Assembly (NCBI GenBank): GCA_903931355.1 | Contig: CAIZCB010000395.1 | Span: 1-9,591, forward strand | DNA: 9,591 nucleotides | Reading direction: 5' to 3' | Origin: an uncultured Pseudomonadota bacterium | Lineage (GTDB): Bacteria; Pseudomonadota; Gammaproteobacteria; Methylococcales; Methylomonadaceae | Part shown: positions 1 to 6,887 of the stretch, in pieces | Position numbering within the stretch: position 1 is the first letter of the stretch | Layout of the letters: every line of letters starts with the position of its first letter | Made by a program: the position numbers and the translations under genes | Notes under the pieces: model-generated | Told to the model about the DNA's origin: nothing | Databases searched by the model: none | Seen by the model: the letters and a program-made list of their open reading frames with translations, nothing else

Positions 1-3000
1 GCGATTTGTACCGCAGCATCACCACCAATACCGTCATCGTCGTAATACAGCGCACCGTTTGTGGTGTTGTAAATGACTCGATCACTGGTATCGTGGCCGG
101 CGGTTTGATTGGCGCCAGCCCAAAATTGGGCTCGATTTAGATGATCGCCACTCAAAGCAGAAAAAACAATCGGACTAAGCTGAATTTTATCGCGACCTGA
201 ATCAAAATCAGTGATCACATCAAGGTTGTTAGTGGCGTAAATCGCTTTATCGAAAACAAATACATCTCTACCAGCTCCGCCGGTCAAAATGTCATTGCCC
301 AAGCCGCCTTGTAAATAATCATTACCTTTGCCGCCGTCCAGGGTGTCATTACCTTCAGCACCGATCAACCGATCCGCCCCCGCTTTACCATTCAGCGTAT
401 CATCACCTGCTGCTCCGGTTAAGGTATCGGCGTTTGAAGTGCCGTTGAGAACGCGATTAACGATAGACGTGTTATCAATCGTCGTAAACCCGTAAGGCGT
501 TGATGAGAAAGGCATACTATTGATGTTCTTAACCAAATGCGTCCCAAGACTGGTGCCATCAGTTACCCAAAGCTCGATACCATTGATCCCCTCATCCGCA
601 GAAAAAACCGCCTGACCATTGCCTATCGCTGCAAAATGATGCAAATAAGCACCTTGACTACCCAGATGAATATCTTTTACCAGCGATGTACCTGCCGCAG
701 AGCCATCGGTTACCCATAATTCAGTGCCGTGAACACCATCGTCAGCGACAAACACCGCACGACCATTACCCAATGTAACCAAGCTGGAAGGAAAAGAGCC
801 ATTCACGCCCTGCCAAATGTCTTTTACTAATTTAGTCCCCAGCGTTGTGCCATCAGTTACCCATAACTCAGTACCATGAAGCCCGTCATCAGCATGAAAA
901 ACCACCAAGCCATTGCCCAATGCAGTCTGATAATAAGGATAGGAACCATTGCTGCCAGGATTAATATCTTTCAGCAATTGGGTGCCCGCCGTTGTACCGT
1001 CGGTAATCCATAATTCATACTCATTAGTTTGATTGTAGGCTGTGAAAACCGCCTTGCCATTAGCCAATAAAGCGAATTGATTCGGCCAGCCATCGCCACT
1101 GCCGAGATTAATATCTTTAACTAACTTCGTGCCAATCGACGTACCATCTGTCACCCACAATTCCCCGCCATGCACCGCATCGTTAGCTTGAAAAAGCACC
1201 TTGCCGTTAGCGAGTAAAATCATATCGCTTGGCAAAGAGTCCTTAACACCAACATTAATATCTTTCAGTAACTTAGTCCCCGCGGTACTGCCATCAGTCA
1301 CCCACAATTCAGTGCCGTTAATCGCATCGCGAGCAACAAAAATCGCTTGTCCGTTAGCCAGTGCTAAAAAGTTATATGCCCCCGATCCGCTGTCACCGAT
1401 TGCAATGTCTTTTAACAAGCTAGTTCCTGCTGAGCTGCCGTCGCTGATCCAAAGCTCATAGCCATGAATCAGATCGTTGGCAGTAAAAACCACCCGTCCA
1501 TCACTTAACAAAGTAAAGTTTTCAGCAAATGAAGAACCGACACCTAGATTAATGTCTTTGACTAAAACCGTCCCTACCGCTGTACCATCAGTGACCCACA
1601 ATTCAGCGCCATGCTTGGCATCGGTGGCTTGAAAAATCGCCCGCCCGCCGCCGATAGCGGTCATACCGATAGGCCATGACGGATTAATCCCCTCATAGAT
1701 ATTTTTGACGATATGAGTACCAAGCTTAGTGCCATCGGTAATCCAAAGCTCATAGCCATTAAAGCCATCATTAGCTCTAAAAATTGCCTGACCATTACCT
1801 AATGACAGCATTGGGCCGGGAAAAGAGCTGCTAGAAACATCTATCCCTGGATATAAATCTTTGATTAACCGAGTGCCGACACGGGTTCCATCAGTAATCC
1901 ATAACTCTGAGCCATTGATCGAATCAGTCGCCCTAAACATCACTAAACCATTACCTAATGGCACAAAATTGGCAGGCGTTGAACTCCCTGTACCAATGTA
2001 AATATCTTTTAATAATTTAGTGCCGATTTCAGTACCATCAGTCACCCATAACTCTGTGCCCAGCTTTGCGTCAGTGGCTTGAAAGATAAGCTTGCCGTTA
2101 CCAATAGCCATTAACTCGGTGGGATACGAACCGCCGCTGCCAACAAAAATATCTTTTAGTAATTTAGTCCCTGTTGCTGTGCCATCACTCACCCACAATT
2201 CATAGCCATTATTAGCGCTGGCGTCATAAGCCACAAAAACAGCCTTACCATTACCCAGCGAAGTTTGATGGAATGGTGAAGCATCATCGACATAGGCATA
2301 AATTGGTTTTAATAACTGAGTCCCAGCGGAAGTGCCGTCGCTAATCCATAGCTTAGAGCCATTAACACCATCGTTAGCCATAAACAAAATTTGGCCATTG
2401 CCCAAGGCGGTGACATAACTCGGATATGAGCTATCCGCCCCCAGATAAATGTCTTTTAATAGATGCGTGCCTGCGCTAGTGCCGTCGGTAACCCAAAGCT
2501 CAGTACCATTGGCTGCATCAGCCTTAAAAATCAACTTGCCATTGCCGACCGTAGCAAATACTTGTGGATTGCTAAAACTGGCACCGGTATTAATCGCATG
2601 AGTTCCGCTCGCGGTACCATCAGTCAGCCACAATTGATTGTTATTAGCCGCATCGGTAGCACTAAAAATAGCCTGACCATTAGGCAGTAAGGTGGTGAAA
2701 TAAGGATAGGTTTCGCTGATATTTTTCAACAAGCTAGTGCCTGCCGTCGTGCCGTCTGTGACCCACAGTCCTCGGTTAAATGAACTGTCCATAGCCATAA
2801 AAATCAGCTTACCGTTACCCAGCAAGGTGAAGTTATAGGGATTAGAGCCATTAACACCAACATTAATATCTTTTAATAATTTAGTCCCCGCGGAACTACC
2901 GTCACTGATCCAAAGCTCTCTCCCATTAACGCCATCATCCGCTGTAAAAAGCAGCTGACCATTTTTCAAGGCGGTTAAATAATAGGGATAAGAACTGCCA

Positions 3001-3116
3001 GCACCGACGGCAATATCTTTTACCAAATGCGTACCAAACGCCGTTCCATCGGTCACCCAAAGCTCTACGCCCTTAGTGGGATCAGTTGCGCCAAAAAATA
3101 CTTTAGTTTTGCTCAT
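1..3116 (-). CDS. ELWxxDGT-repeat RTX protein, probably type I-secreted (3' end off window)
   Basis: The frame is open from ATG 3116 to the left edge, giving 1038 codons without a stop. A good ribosome site (AGGGAG, 7-nt gap) fixes the start. The N-terminus has no signal peptide and enters the first repeat by residue 17. Residues 17-868 hold 18 units of the form ELWxxDGTxxGTxLxKDI, each followed by a less conserved half with LGNG, F and AxD. Residues 901-954 are six RTX nonapeptides (GAAGDDTLN to GGAGRDVFV), which in this family bind calcium outside the cell. The following DVITDFDSGRDKIQLS stretch is typical of the domain before the C-terminal type I secretion signal. Probably only a few tens of residues are missing. 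I infer a large calcium-folded secreted or surface protein, possibly a beta-propeller adhesin. No ABC exporter is visible here, and no catalytic motif was recognised. Confidence 0.9.
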   Translation of the reverse strand, partial: MSKTKVFFGATDPTKGVELWVTDGTAFGTHLVKDIAVGAGSSYPYYLTALKNGQLLFTADDGVNGRELWISDGSSAGTKLLKDINVGVNGSNPYNFTLLGNGKLIFMAMDSSFNRGLWVTDGTTAGTSLLKNISETYPYFTTLLPNGQAIFSATDAANNNQLWLTDGTASGTHAINTGASFSNPQVFATVGNGKLIFKADAANGTELWVTDGTSAGTHLLKDIYLGADSSYPSYVTALGNGQILFMANDGVNGSKLWISDGTSAGTQLLKPIYAYVDDASPFHQTSLGNGKAVFVAYDASANNGYELWVSDGTATGTKLLKDIFVGSGGSYPTELMAIGNGKLIFQATDAKLGTELWVTDGTEIGTKLLKDIYIGTGSSTPANFVPLGNGLVMFRATDSINGSELWITDGTRVGTRLIKDLYPGIDVSSSSFPGPMLSLGNGQAIFRANDGFNGYELWITDGTKLGTHIVKNIYEGINPSWPIGMTAIGGGRAIFQATDAKHGAELWVTDGTAVGTVLVKDINLGVGSSFAENFTLLSDGRVVFTANDLIHGYELWISDGSSAGTSLLKDIAIGDSGSGAYNFLALANGQAIFVARDAINGTELWVTDGSTAGTKLLKDINVGVKDSLPSDMILLANGKVLFQANDAVHGGELWVTDGTSIGTKLVKDINLGSGDGWPNQFALLANGKAVFTAYNQTNEYELWITDGTTAGTQLLKDINPGSNGSYPYYQTALGNGLVVFHADDGLHGTELWVTDGTTLGTKLVKDIWQGVNGSFPSSLVTLGNGRAVFVADDGVHGTELWVTDGSAAGTSLVKDIHLGSQGAYLHHFAAIGNGQAVFSADEGINGIELWVTDGTSLGTHLVKNINSMPFSSTPYGFTTIDNTSIVNRVLNGTSNADTLTGAAGDDTLNGKAGADRLIGAEGNDTLDGGKGNDYLQGGLGNDILTGGAGRDVFVFDKAIYATNNLDVITDFDSGRDKIQLSPIVFSALSGDHLNRAQFWAGANQTAGHDTSDRVIYNTTNGALYYDDDGIGGDAAVQI
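255..416 (-). other. RTX calcium-binding nonapeptide block
   Basis: Six consecutive nine-residue GGxGxDxUx-type repeats (residues 901-954 of the long gene) read GAAGDDTLN, GKAGADRLI, GAEGNDTLD, GGKGNDYLQ, GGLGNDILT and GGAGRDVFV. In known RTX proteins such repeats form a parallel beta-roll that folds on calcium outside the cell after type I secretion. Confidence 0.9.
513..3068 (-). repeat. 18-unit tandem coding repeat, 147-bp period
   Basis: This is the array of ELWxxDGT units inside the long minus-strand gene. I located the conserved Trp codon of every unit: 3057, 2910, 2763, 2628, 2493, 2346, 2193, 2046, 1899, 1743, 1596, 1449, 1302, 1155, 1008, 861, 714 and 567. Thirteen of the 17 intervals are exactly 147 bp (49 residues). 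The others are 135, 135, 153 and 156 bp, all multiples of three. Units have diverged at DNA level, so this is an old protein repeat rather than a recent amplification. Confidence 0.9.
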
Positions 3117-3200
3117 AGACACACTCCCTATTTCTATTGATCGCCATTAGGCAAGTTGATTTTTTATTACGGAACAGCAAGTTACCGCTCAGCAACATCA

Positions 3201-3228
3201 AATTCTGTGCGAAAACACATACAGAATT
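3201..3228. promoter_or_regulatory. 8-bp inverted repeat in divergent spacer (operator or hairpin)
   Basis: AATTCTGT (3201-3208) and ACAGAATT (3221-3228) are perfect inverted arms around a 12-nt spacer. The element lies between the divergent ELW-repeat gene and the 27-residue ORF, about 85 bp upstream of the former's start. Neither side has a T-tract, so an operator is more likely than a terminator. The regulator is unknown. Confidence 0.35.
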
Positions 3229-3272
3229 AAACAATTAGAAATGGGGAGGACTTTATTTGATTGTGTGCTATT

Positions 3273-3301
3273 TTGACTTTGCTAAAAAAGCTGGCATTAA
3301 T
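3273..3301 (+). promoter_or_regulatory. Candidate sigma70 promoter of the 27-residue ORF
   Basis: TTGACT (3273-3278, five of six matches to the -35 consensus) and ATTAAT (3296-3301, four of six matches to the -10) are separated by 17 nt. Transcription would begin near 3308, about 25 nt before the ATG at 3333. The rest of the 3117-3332 spacer shows only the inverted repeat and no confident promoter for the minus-strand ELW gene. Confidence 0.4.
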
Positions 3302-3332
3302 CAGCAAAATAACAATAAAAGCGGGGAACAAC

Positions 3333-3416
3333 ATGAAAAACTTAATTAAAGTGATCATTGCTGCATTTAACGAAGGTCGTAGACAACAACCTAGAAACGC
3401 TGATTTTTGGCGGTAA
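3333..3416 (+). CDS. Small 27-residue basic protein, function unknown
   Basis: The ORF runs from ATG 3333 to TAA 3414-3416 and encodes a 27-residue peptide starting MKNLIKVIIAAFNEGRR. A GGGGAA ribosome site lies 6 nt before the ATG, and a plausible promoter lies about 30 bp further up. The first half is a possible amphipathic or hydrophobic helix (LIKVIIAAF). The second half is polar and basic (EGRRQQPR) and ends in DFWR. Such a layout suits a small membrane-associated or protein-binding peptide, but I recognise no family. The ORF is followed directly by the palindromic repeat at 3423-3463, which could end its transcript. Its reality rests on the ribosome site, promoter and helix pattern, so confidence is moderate. 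Confidence 0.45.
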   Translation: MKNLIKVIIAAFNEGRRQQPRNADFWR

Positions 3417-3422
3417 AATCGA

Positions 3423-3463
3423 CTGAGCGTAGTCGAAGCCATTTTGGCTTCGGCTTCGCTCAG
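3423..3463. repeat. Imperfect palindromic repeat (GACTGAGCG type), possible bidirectional hairpin
   Basis: The left arm 3423-3440 and right arm 3446-3463 pair over 16 of 18 positions around the loop ATTTT. The arms read CTGAGCG..GAAGCC and GGCTTC..CGCTCAG. Both the 27-residue ORF and rhlE end toward this hairpin, so it could stop transcription from both sides, though there is no T-tract. The motif resembles a dispersed intergenic repeat found in many copies in some environmental bacteria; copy number cannot be judged here. Confidence 0.7.
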
Positions 3464-3470
3464 CCAACGA

Positions 3471-4601
3471 TTAAAACCCTTCCACCTGCTGACGTGGCAG
3501 CTTGCTACCAATCAGCTTTTCAACCAATTTCAAGGCTTGTTGTTCGTCTTGAGACACCAAAGAAATCGCCTGACCGTTTTGTCCCGCACGCCCCGTTCTG
3601 CCAATCCGATGCACGTAATCAGCTGCCGAGCGCGGTAATTCAAAATTAACCACCTGCGGCAATTGCGCTATATCGATACCGCGAGCGGCGACATCGGTCG
3701 CGACTAGGATTTGAATATCACCGGCTTTAAACCCAGCCAAAGCAGAGGTTCTAGCACCTTGGCTTTTATTACCGTGAATTGCAGCGGCCTTGATTTGCGC
3801 GGCGTTCAACTTCTCTGTGAGTTTATTAGCACCATGCTTGGTACTCATAAACACTAAGACTTGCTGCCATTTTTGAGTTTTAATCAAATGAATCAACAAA
3901 GCGGTTTTTGCTGATTTATTTACCGTATAAACCTGTTGATCGATAGTTTCTGCGGCAGAATTTTCAACTGCCACTTCAATTTTCAAGGTGTTATGCAGTA
4001 AATCTTCGGTTAATTTACGAATATCAGCGGAGAAAGTCGCTGAAAACAATAGGTTTTGGCGTTTTTTCGGCATTAAGGCCAAGACTTTGCGAATATCTCT
4101 AATAAAGCCCATATCCAACATGCGGTCGGCTTCATCTAAAACCAAGATTTCGACCTTATTCAGGGTTACCGCATTTTGACTGATTAAATCCAATAAGCGT
4201 CCTGGCGTAGCAGTCAAAATATCCACCCCACCACGCAAGCGCATCATTTGCGGATTAATTTTCACCCCGCCAAACACAACTTCCGACTTTAAGCTCGGCT
4301 GCAAATGACGACCATATTTAACAACCGATTCGCCGACTTGTGCGGCCAACTCGCGGGTTGGGGTCAAAATCAAACAACGTACAGGACGATTTCGGCCGTA
4401 ATTGGTTTTCGACAACTGCTGCAAAATTGGCAAGGTAAAACCAGCGGTTTTGCCGGTGCCGGTTTGAGCGGCAGCTAATAAATCGCGTCCGGTCAGAATC
4501 GCGGGTAAGGCTTTGGCTTGAATCGGTGTTGGGGTTGTGTAGCCGGAATCGGCAATTGCTTTTAATAAAGCCTCGGATAATCCGAGATTGGAAAATGGCA
4601 T
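3471..4601 (-). CDS. rhlE: ATP-dependent DEAD-box RNA helicase RhlE
   Basis: This 376-residue protein carries the complete DEAD-box core: Q motif GYTTPTPIQ (20-28), AQTGTGKT (45-52), PTRELAAQ (81-88), TPGR (132-135), DEAD (156-159), SAT (187-189), ARGID (306-310) and HRIGRTGR (331-338). The [13 protein letters not shown] opening and the [11 protein letters not shown] and STKHGANKL stretches match RhlE rather than SrmB, DbpA or CsdA. RhlE unwinds short RNA duplexes in the cytoplasm and acts in ribosome assembly and RNA decay. ATG 4601 was chosen because the frame extends only to a TTG at 4649 inside a palindromic repeat and lacks homology there. The ribosome site is weak (GAGA). The protein stops at residue 376 just after the core, without the Gly/Arg-rich tail of E. 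coli RhlE (about 450 residues). Confidence 0.95.
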   Translation of the reverse strand: MPFSNLGLSEALLKAIADSGYTTPTPIQAKALPAILTGRDLLAAAQTGTGKTAGFTLPILQQLSKTNYGRNRPVRCLILTPTRELAAQVGESVVKYGRHLQPSLKSEVVFGGVKINPQMMRLRGGVDILTATPGRLLDLISQNAVTLNKVEILVLDEADRMLDMGFIRDIRKVLALMPKKRQNLLFSATFSADIRKLTEDLLHNTLKIEVAVENSAAETIDQQVYTVNKSAKTALLIHLIKTQKWQQVLVFMSTKHGANKLTEKLNAAQIKAAAIHGNKSQGARTSALAGFKAGDIQILVATDVAARGIDIAQLPQVVNFELPRSAADYVHRIGRTGRAGQNGQAISLVSQDEQQALKLVEKLIGSKLPRQQVEGF

Positions 4602-4636
4602 TAAGGGTCTCGATGGTGAAAAATAGCTTTGCAATT

Positions 4637-4672
4637 CCCCTCTTTGCAAAAGAGGGGCTAGGGGAGATTTTT
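4637..4672. repeat. Intergenic palindromic repeat (CCCCTCTTT hairpin)
   Basis: CCCCTCTTT (4637-4645) and AAAGAGGGG (4649-4657) form a perfect 9-bp stem with a 3-nt loop. CTAGGGGAGA and a run of seven T follow on the plus strand. Flanking genes both read on the minus strand, so the T-run is on the wrong side to terminate the SirB-family gene. It resembles a dispersed intergenic repeat. It would sit in the 5' leader of rhlE if that gene is read through from upstream. Confidence 0.65.
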
Positions 4673-4685
4673 TTAAATAAAATGC

Positions 4686-5048
4686 TTAAAGGAAGAATAA
4701 TACTTGTTTAGCAACCGCAATTTTGGCAATTAAAAACAAGGTGATCAAAGAACCACCAAACGCCTGCCAGCGGCGAATACCTTGGGTTTTCGTTGTTACT
4801 AAACCTAAAGCAATAAACACCAACATCAAAATCACTTTTGCCACAATCCAGCCATAAGACTGACTTAACCATTCGCCCTGCACTGTCAATAAAACCCCTG
4901 ACAACAATAAAACACTCGCCAAAGCATGAGGGGCAATTTTCAACCATTTGTTCTGCAACATTTCTGGCTGACGCTCAGCCAAATACACTCGGTAGAAAAA
5001 GGTAACAGCAACGATTAAGACGAATAATAGATGAATGTGTTTCAACAT
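4686..5048 (-). CDS. SirB-family inner-membrane protein
   Basis: A 120-residue, strongly hydrophobic protein with four predicted membrane helices at about residues 4-23, 38-57, 65-84 and 93-113, separated by short basic loops. Size, four-helix layout, the N-terminal HIHLLFVL helix with two histidines, and the basic QGIRRWQAFG loop before the last helix fit the SirB family (named for a Salmonella invasion-gene regulator, where the molecular role is unclear). ATG 5048 is the only start: the next in-frame codon upstream of note is a stop at 5097-5099. No clear Shine-Dalgarno precedes it. It lies 84 bp upstream of rhlE on the same strand and may be co-transcribed through the intervening repeat. 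Function is otherwise unknown. Confidence 0.75.
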   Translation of the reverse strand: MLKHIHLLFVLIVAVTFFYRVYLAERQPEMLQNKWLKIAPHALASVLLLSGVLLTVQGEWLSQSYGWIVAKVILMLVFIALGLVTTKTQGIRRWQAFGGSLITLFLIAKIAVAKQVLFFL

Positions 5049-5092
5049 GATTAAACCGATAAATGAGTAAAAGAAGCCGCAATATAACCAAA

Positions 5093-5107
5093 ATCGCTAT
5101 CAGCGAT
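5093..5107 (-). terminator. Weak hairpin after the transglutaminase/HET-C-like gene
   Basis: ATCGCT (5093-5098) and AGCGAT (5102-5107) form a 6-bp stem with a 3-nt loop. Read on the minus strand it is followed by TTTTGG. It lies about 30 bp beyond the stop of the 514-residue gene. The stem is short and the T-run is only four, so it would at best attenuate read-through into the SirB-family gene. Confidence 0.3.
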
Positions 5108-5138
5108 AAGCTAAATTTCAAACCAGCTATTTTCTCAC

Positions 5139-6683
5139 TCACGGTTGCCAGTTATTCCAAAATGACTGCCGGATATGTTGAATCGCACTGAAATAACGCC
5201 AGCGGTATTGATTGGCATAATATTCGCGGTCAGTTTTATCGGGCGCAGCTTGAGTTTGATACAAGCGATGTTGCGCTGAGGGCTTGGGGCTATCAACCGC
5301 AATTTCGTTGTGATGGGGCAAACCACCGCGCTTGCTAAAGTCTGCCTGACTGGTTATCTCAGCGGGTAATTTAATCAATTTTTCAAACACATCTTTGGGG
5401 CGAGAATCGGGTCGTTGCCCGTAGCGTCCTGAAATAATCTGTCCCTCCCAATCTTTCGCAGCGTGAGTATGGTTATAAGGGTAAAGCTTGGTATTGATGC
5501 TAAAGCGATTGAAATCAAACAAGCCCTGAGTGTATTGCGGCGTGGTTTCAAACCCAGCCAAAGGGTTAGCGGGATCATATAAACTGGCATGACCTCCATC
5601 ACTGGCCGGATTGATTAATTTGGCGAAATGCACATAGCTGGTGTGCGCATAAAAATCAGCAATCCCATGCGCCGCCCAAGCAAAATGGCCTATCGCATGA
5701 TTGTTAGCCTTGAAATTGCTTAACCTGTCGCCAACCCTATCCCACGCTTGCTGAATAAAACCGCTGTCAAAATGATCATAAGGATGATGACCGCTAGGCC
5801 AATCGGGTTCATCGACAATGGTGCTGTCGATAAATGGGACGATATGAGTAAAGCGCCGATCTAATTCGCTGACTACCCAAGCCGGCGCATCGGACAGCGC
5901 GGCATGAATGATGTTGTAATGCACAAAGCCGGCAAAACGCGGATCCATCCGTTGCCAGACTTTATTGACGATGTCCTTTAGTGGCTCATGTTGCTGGTTA
6001 TCGACTACCCATAAATGCTCGGTATTAAATAAAAAACTGGGCATGTAGTGATAGCTACAACTCGGCTGTTCAATTAGCTGTATCCGCATCGATTTGGGTG
6101 GTTTTCGATGACTGACCAAGTCCAACGGCTCTAACACCATCCATTTTCCCGACTCGCGCTTGTACATAACCCAAGCATGATCAAAGCTATTTTCTTCACC
6201 ATCGATAATGGTTTTAATCTTGCCTAACGCGACGCGGAGGTTATAAGCACTAATGCCACTGGCTAATAATAGCGAGGTCAACAAAAAGGCAATATCTTCA
6301 CAATCACCCTCTTTAATCATCAGGGTTTCTTCTGGAAATCGCCAAGGGTCGTTTTGTTTTCGACTGCGATAGTTAATGGTATTGCCGACAAATTGCGCAA
6401 TGATTAGCGCCCGATAATCAAACCCGCCCTCACCGCGTTTGCTGAATAAGGCCAAGTTAGCATCGATGCTTTTTGCGTAGGCTACGACATCTTCCTCAAT
6501 CACCTTGCGAATTACAGCATTCCAATTGCTGGTTAGAAACTCACGCACATCCAGTTGATAAGTCACTTTCGATGATTTACCAACCACCGCCCGATGCGAC
6601 GGCACGATAGGATCAAAGTAAATTTTTTCGCCATCCCAGTTATATCGATTTAATCCAACAATAGTGCTTTGGTTAAAACACAT
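5139..6683 (-). CDS. Transglutaminase-like protein with HET-C/zinc phospholipase-like C-terminal region
   Basis: The 514-residue product has two parts. Residues about 50-195 are a transglutaminase-like fold: GDCEDIAFLLTSLL carries Cys128, FDHAWVMY carries His169, and LEPLD carries Asp188, the usual catalytic triad of bacterial transglutaminase-like proteases or amidases. Residues about 245-470 are rich in His, Asp, Trp and Tyr. Here HFAWAAHGIADFYAHTSYV (333-351) resembles the helix of HET-C and zinc phospholipase C-type proteins, with His333, His339, Asp343 and His347 as candidate metal ligands. HTH (405-407) and PHHNEIAVD (456-464) may add more. There is no signal peptide or membrane helix, so it is probably cytoplasmic. 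ATG 6683 has AAGGAG 5 nt upstream; the longer frame would start at a TTG (6716) without such a site. The substrate is unknown. The domain pairing could cut or crosslink protein and hydrolyse lipid. Confidence 0.75.
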   Translation of the reverse strand: MCFNQSTIVGLNRYNWDGEKIYFDPIVPSHRAVVGKSSKVTYQLDVREFLTSNWNAVIRKVIEEDVVAYAKSIDANLALFSKRGEGGFDYRALIIAQFVGNTINYRSRKQNDPWRFPEETLMIKEGDCEDIAFLLTSLLLASGISAYNLRVALGKIKTIIDGEENSFDHAWVMYKRESGKWMVLEPLDLVSHRKPPKSMRIQLIEQPSCSYHYMPSFLFNTEHLWVVDNQQHEPLKDIVNKVWQRMDPRFAGFVHYNIIHAALSDAPAWVVSELDRRFTHIVPFIDSTIVDEPDWPSGHHPYDHFDSGFIQQAWDRVGDRLSNFKANNHAIGHFAWAAHGIADFYAHTSYVHFAKLINPASDGGHASLYDPANPLAGFETTPQYTQGLFDFNRFSINTKLYPYNHTHAAKDWEGQIISGRYGQRPDSRPKDVFEKLIKLPAEITSQADFSKRGGLPHHNEIAVDSPKPSAQHRLYQTQAAPDKTDREYYANQYRWRYFSAIQHIRQSFWNNWQP

Positions 6684-6887
6684 ACAAGCTCCTTGCTTTA
6701 CGGTGGGTAAAAACAAAAGCCTAGCTAGATTTCAATCACTGTTCTGTTGGCTGACTATCAAAATAAAATATTATTTTAAACCTTATTTTTGATTAACATA
6801 AAAACCATAATTACGACCTATATTGATTGATATAAATACACTAAATAACTAGGATTAAATTTATTTTCAACACCGGAGTTATTAGCG
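6684..6887. promoter_or_regulatory. AT-rich divergent control region
   Basis: This 204-bp spacer separates two divergent starts, the transglutaminase/HET-C-like gene and the TIGR04073-like operon. It is much richer in A+T than its flanks. It contains small inverted repeats such as AAATAA/TTATTT around 6762-6778 and ATCAAAA paired with TTTTTGAT near 6757-6793. Both promoters must lie here or upstream, but I could not find a -35/-10 pair convincing enough to name. Confidence 0.4.
6689..6694 (-). promoter_or_regulatory. Ribosome-binding site that fixes the start at 6683
   Basis: On the minus strand AAGGAG stands 5 nt before ATG 6683. It lies inside the alternative TTG-started extension (6684-6716), so the extension is most likely untranslated leader. 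Confidence 0.75.

Noticed and set aside
537..2690. Plus-strand ORFs of 60-86 residues opposite the ELWxxDGT array
   Set aside because: They are antisense shadows of a highly repetitive gene; their own similarity to each other only mirrors the repeat.
513..3068. Regularly spaced repeat suggestive of a CRISPR array
   Set aside because: The period of 147 bp is in frame and encodes a conserved protein motif; there are no short identical repeats with unique spacers.
3227..3511. 94-residue minus-strand ORF overlapping the end of rhlE, with one hydrophobic stretch
   Set aside because: It runs through the rhlE 3' end in another frame, the palindromic repeat, and antisense to the better supported 27-residue ORF. 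I see no ribosome site, and the composition looks like read-through.
4602..4649. N-terminal extension of RhlE from TTG 4649
   Set aside because: It would translate part of a palindromic repeat, has no homology to RhlE, and ATG 4601 gives the family's usual N-terminus.
4637..4672. Intrinsic terminator of the SirB-family gene
   Set aside because: The T-run follows the hairpin on the plus strand, whereas the gene is on the minus strand.
6684..6716. Eleven-residue extension of the transglutaminase/HET-C-like protein from TTG 6716
   Set aside because: The AAGGAG site lies inside it, 5 nt before ATG 6683, so the extension is leader.
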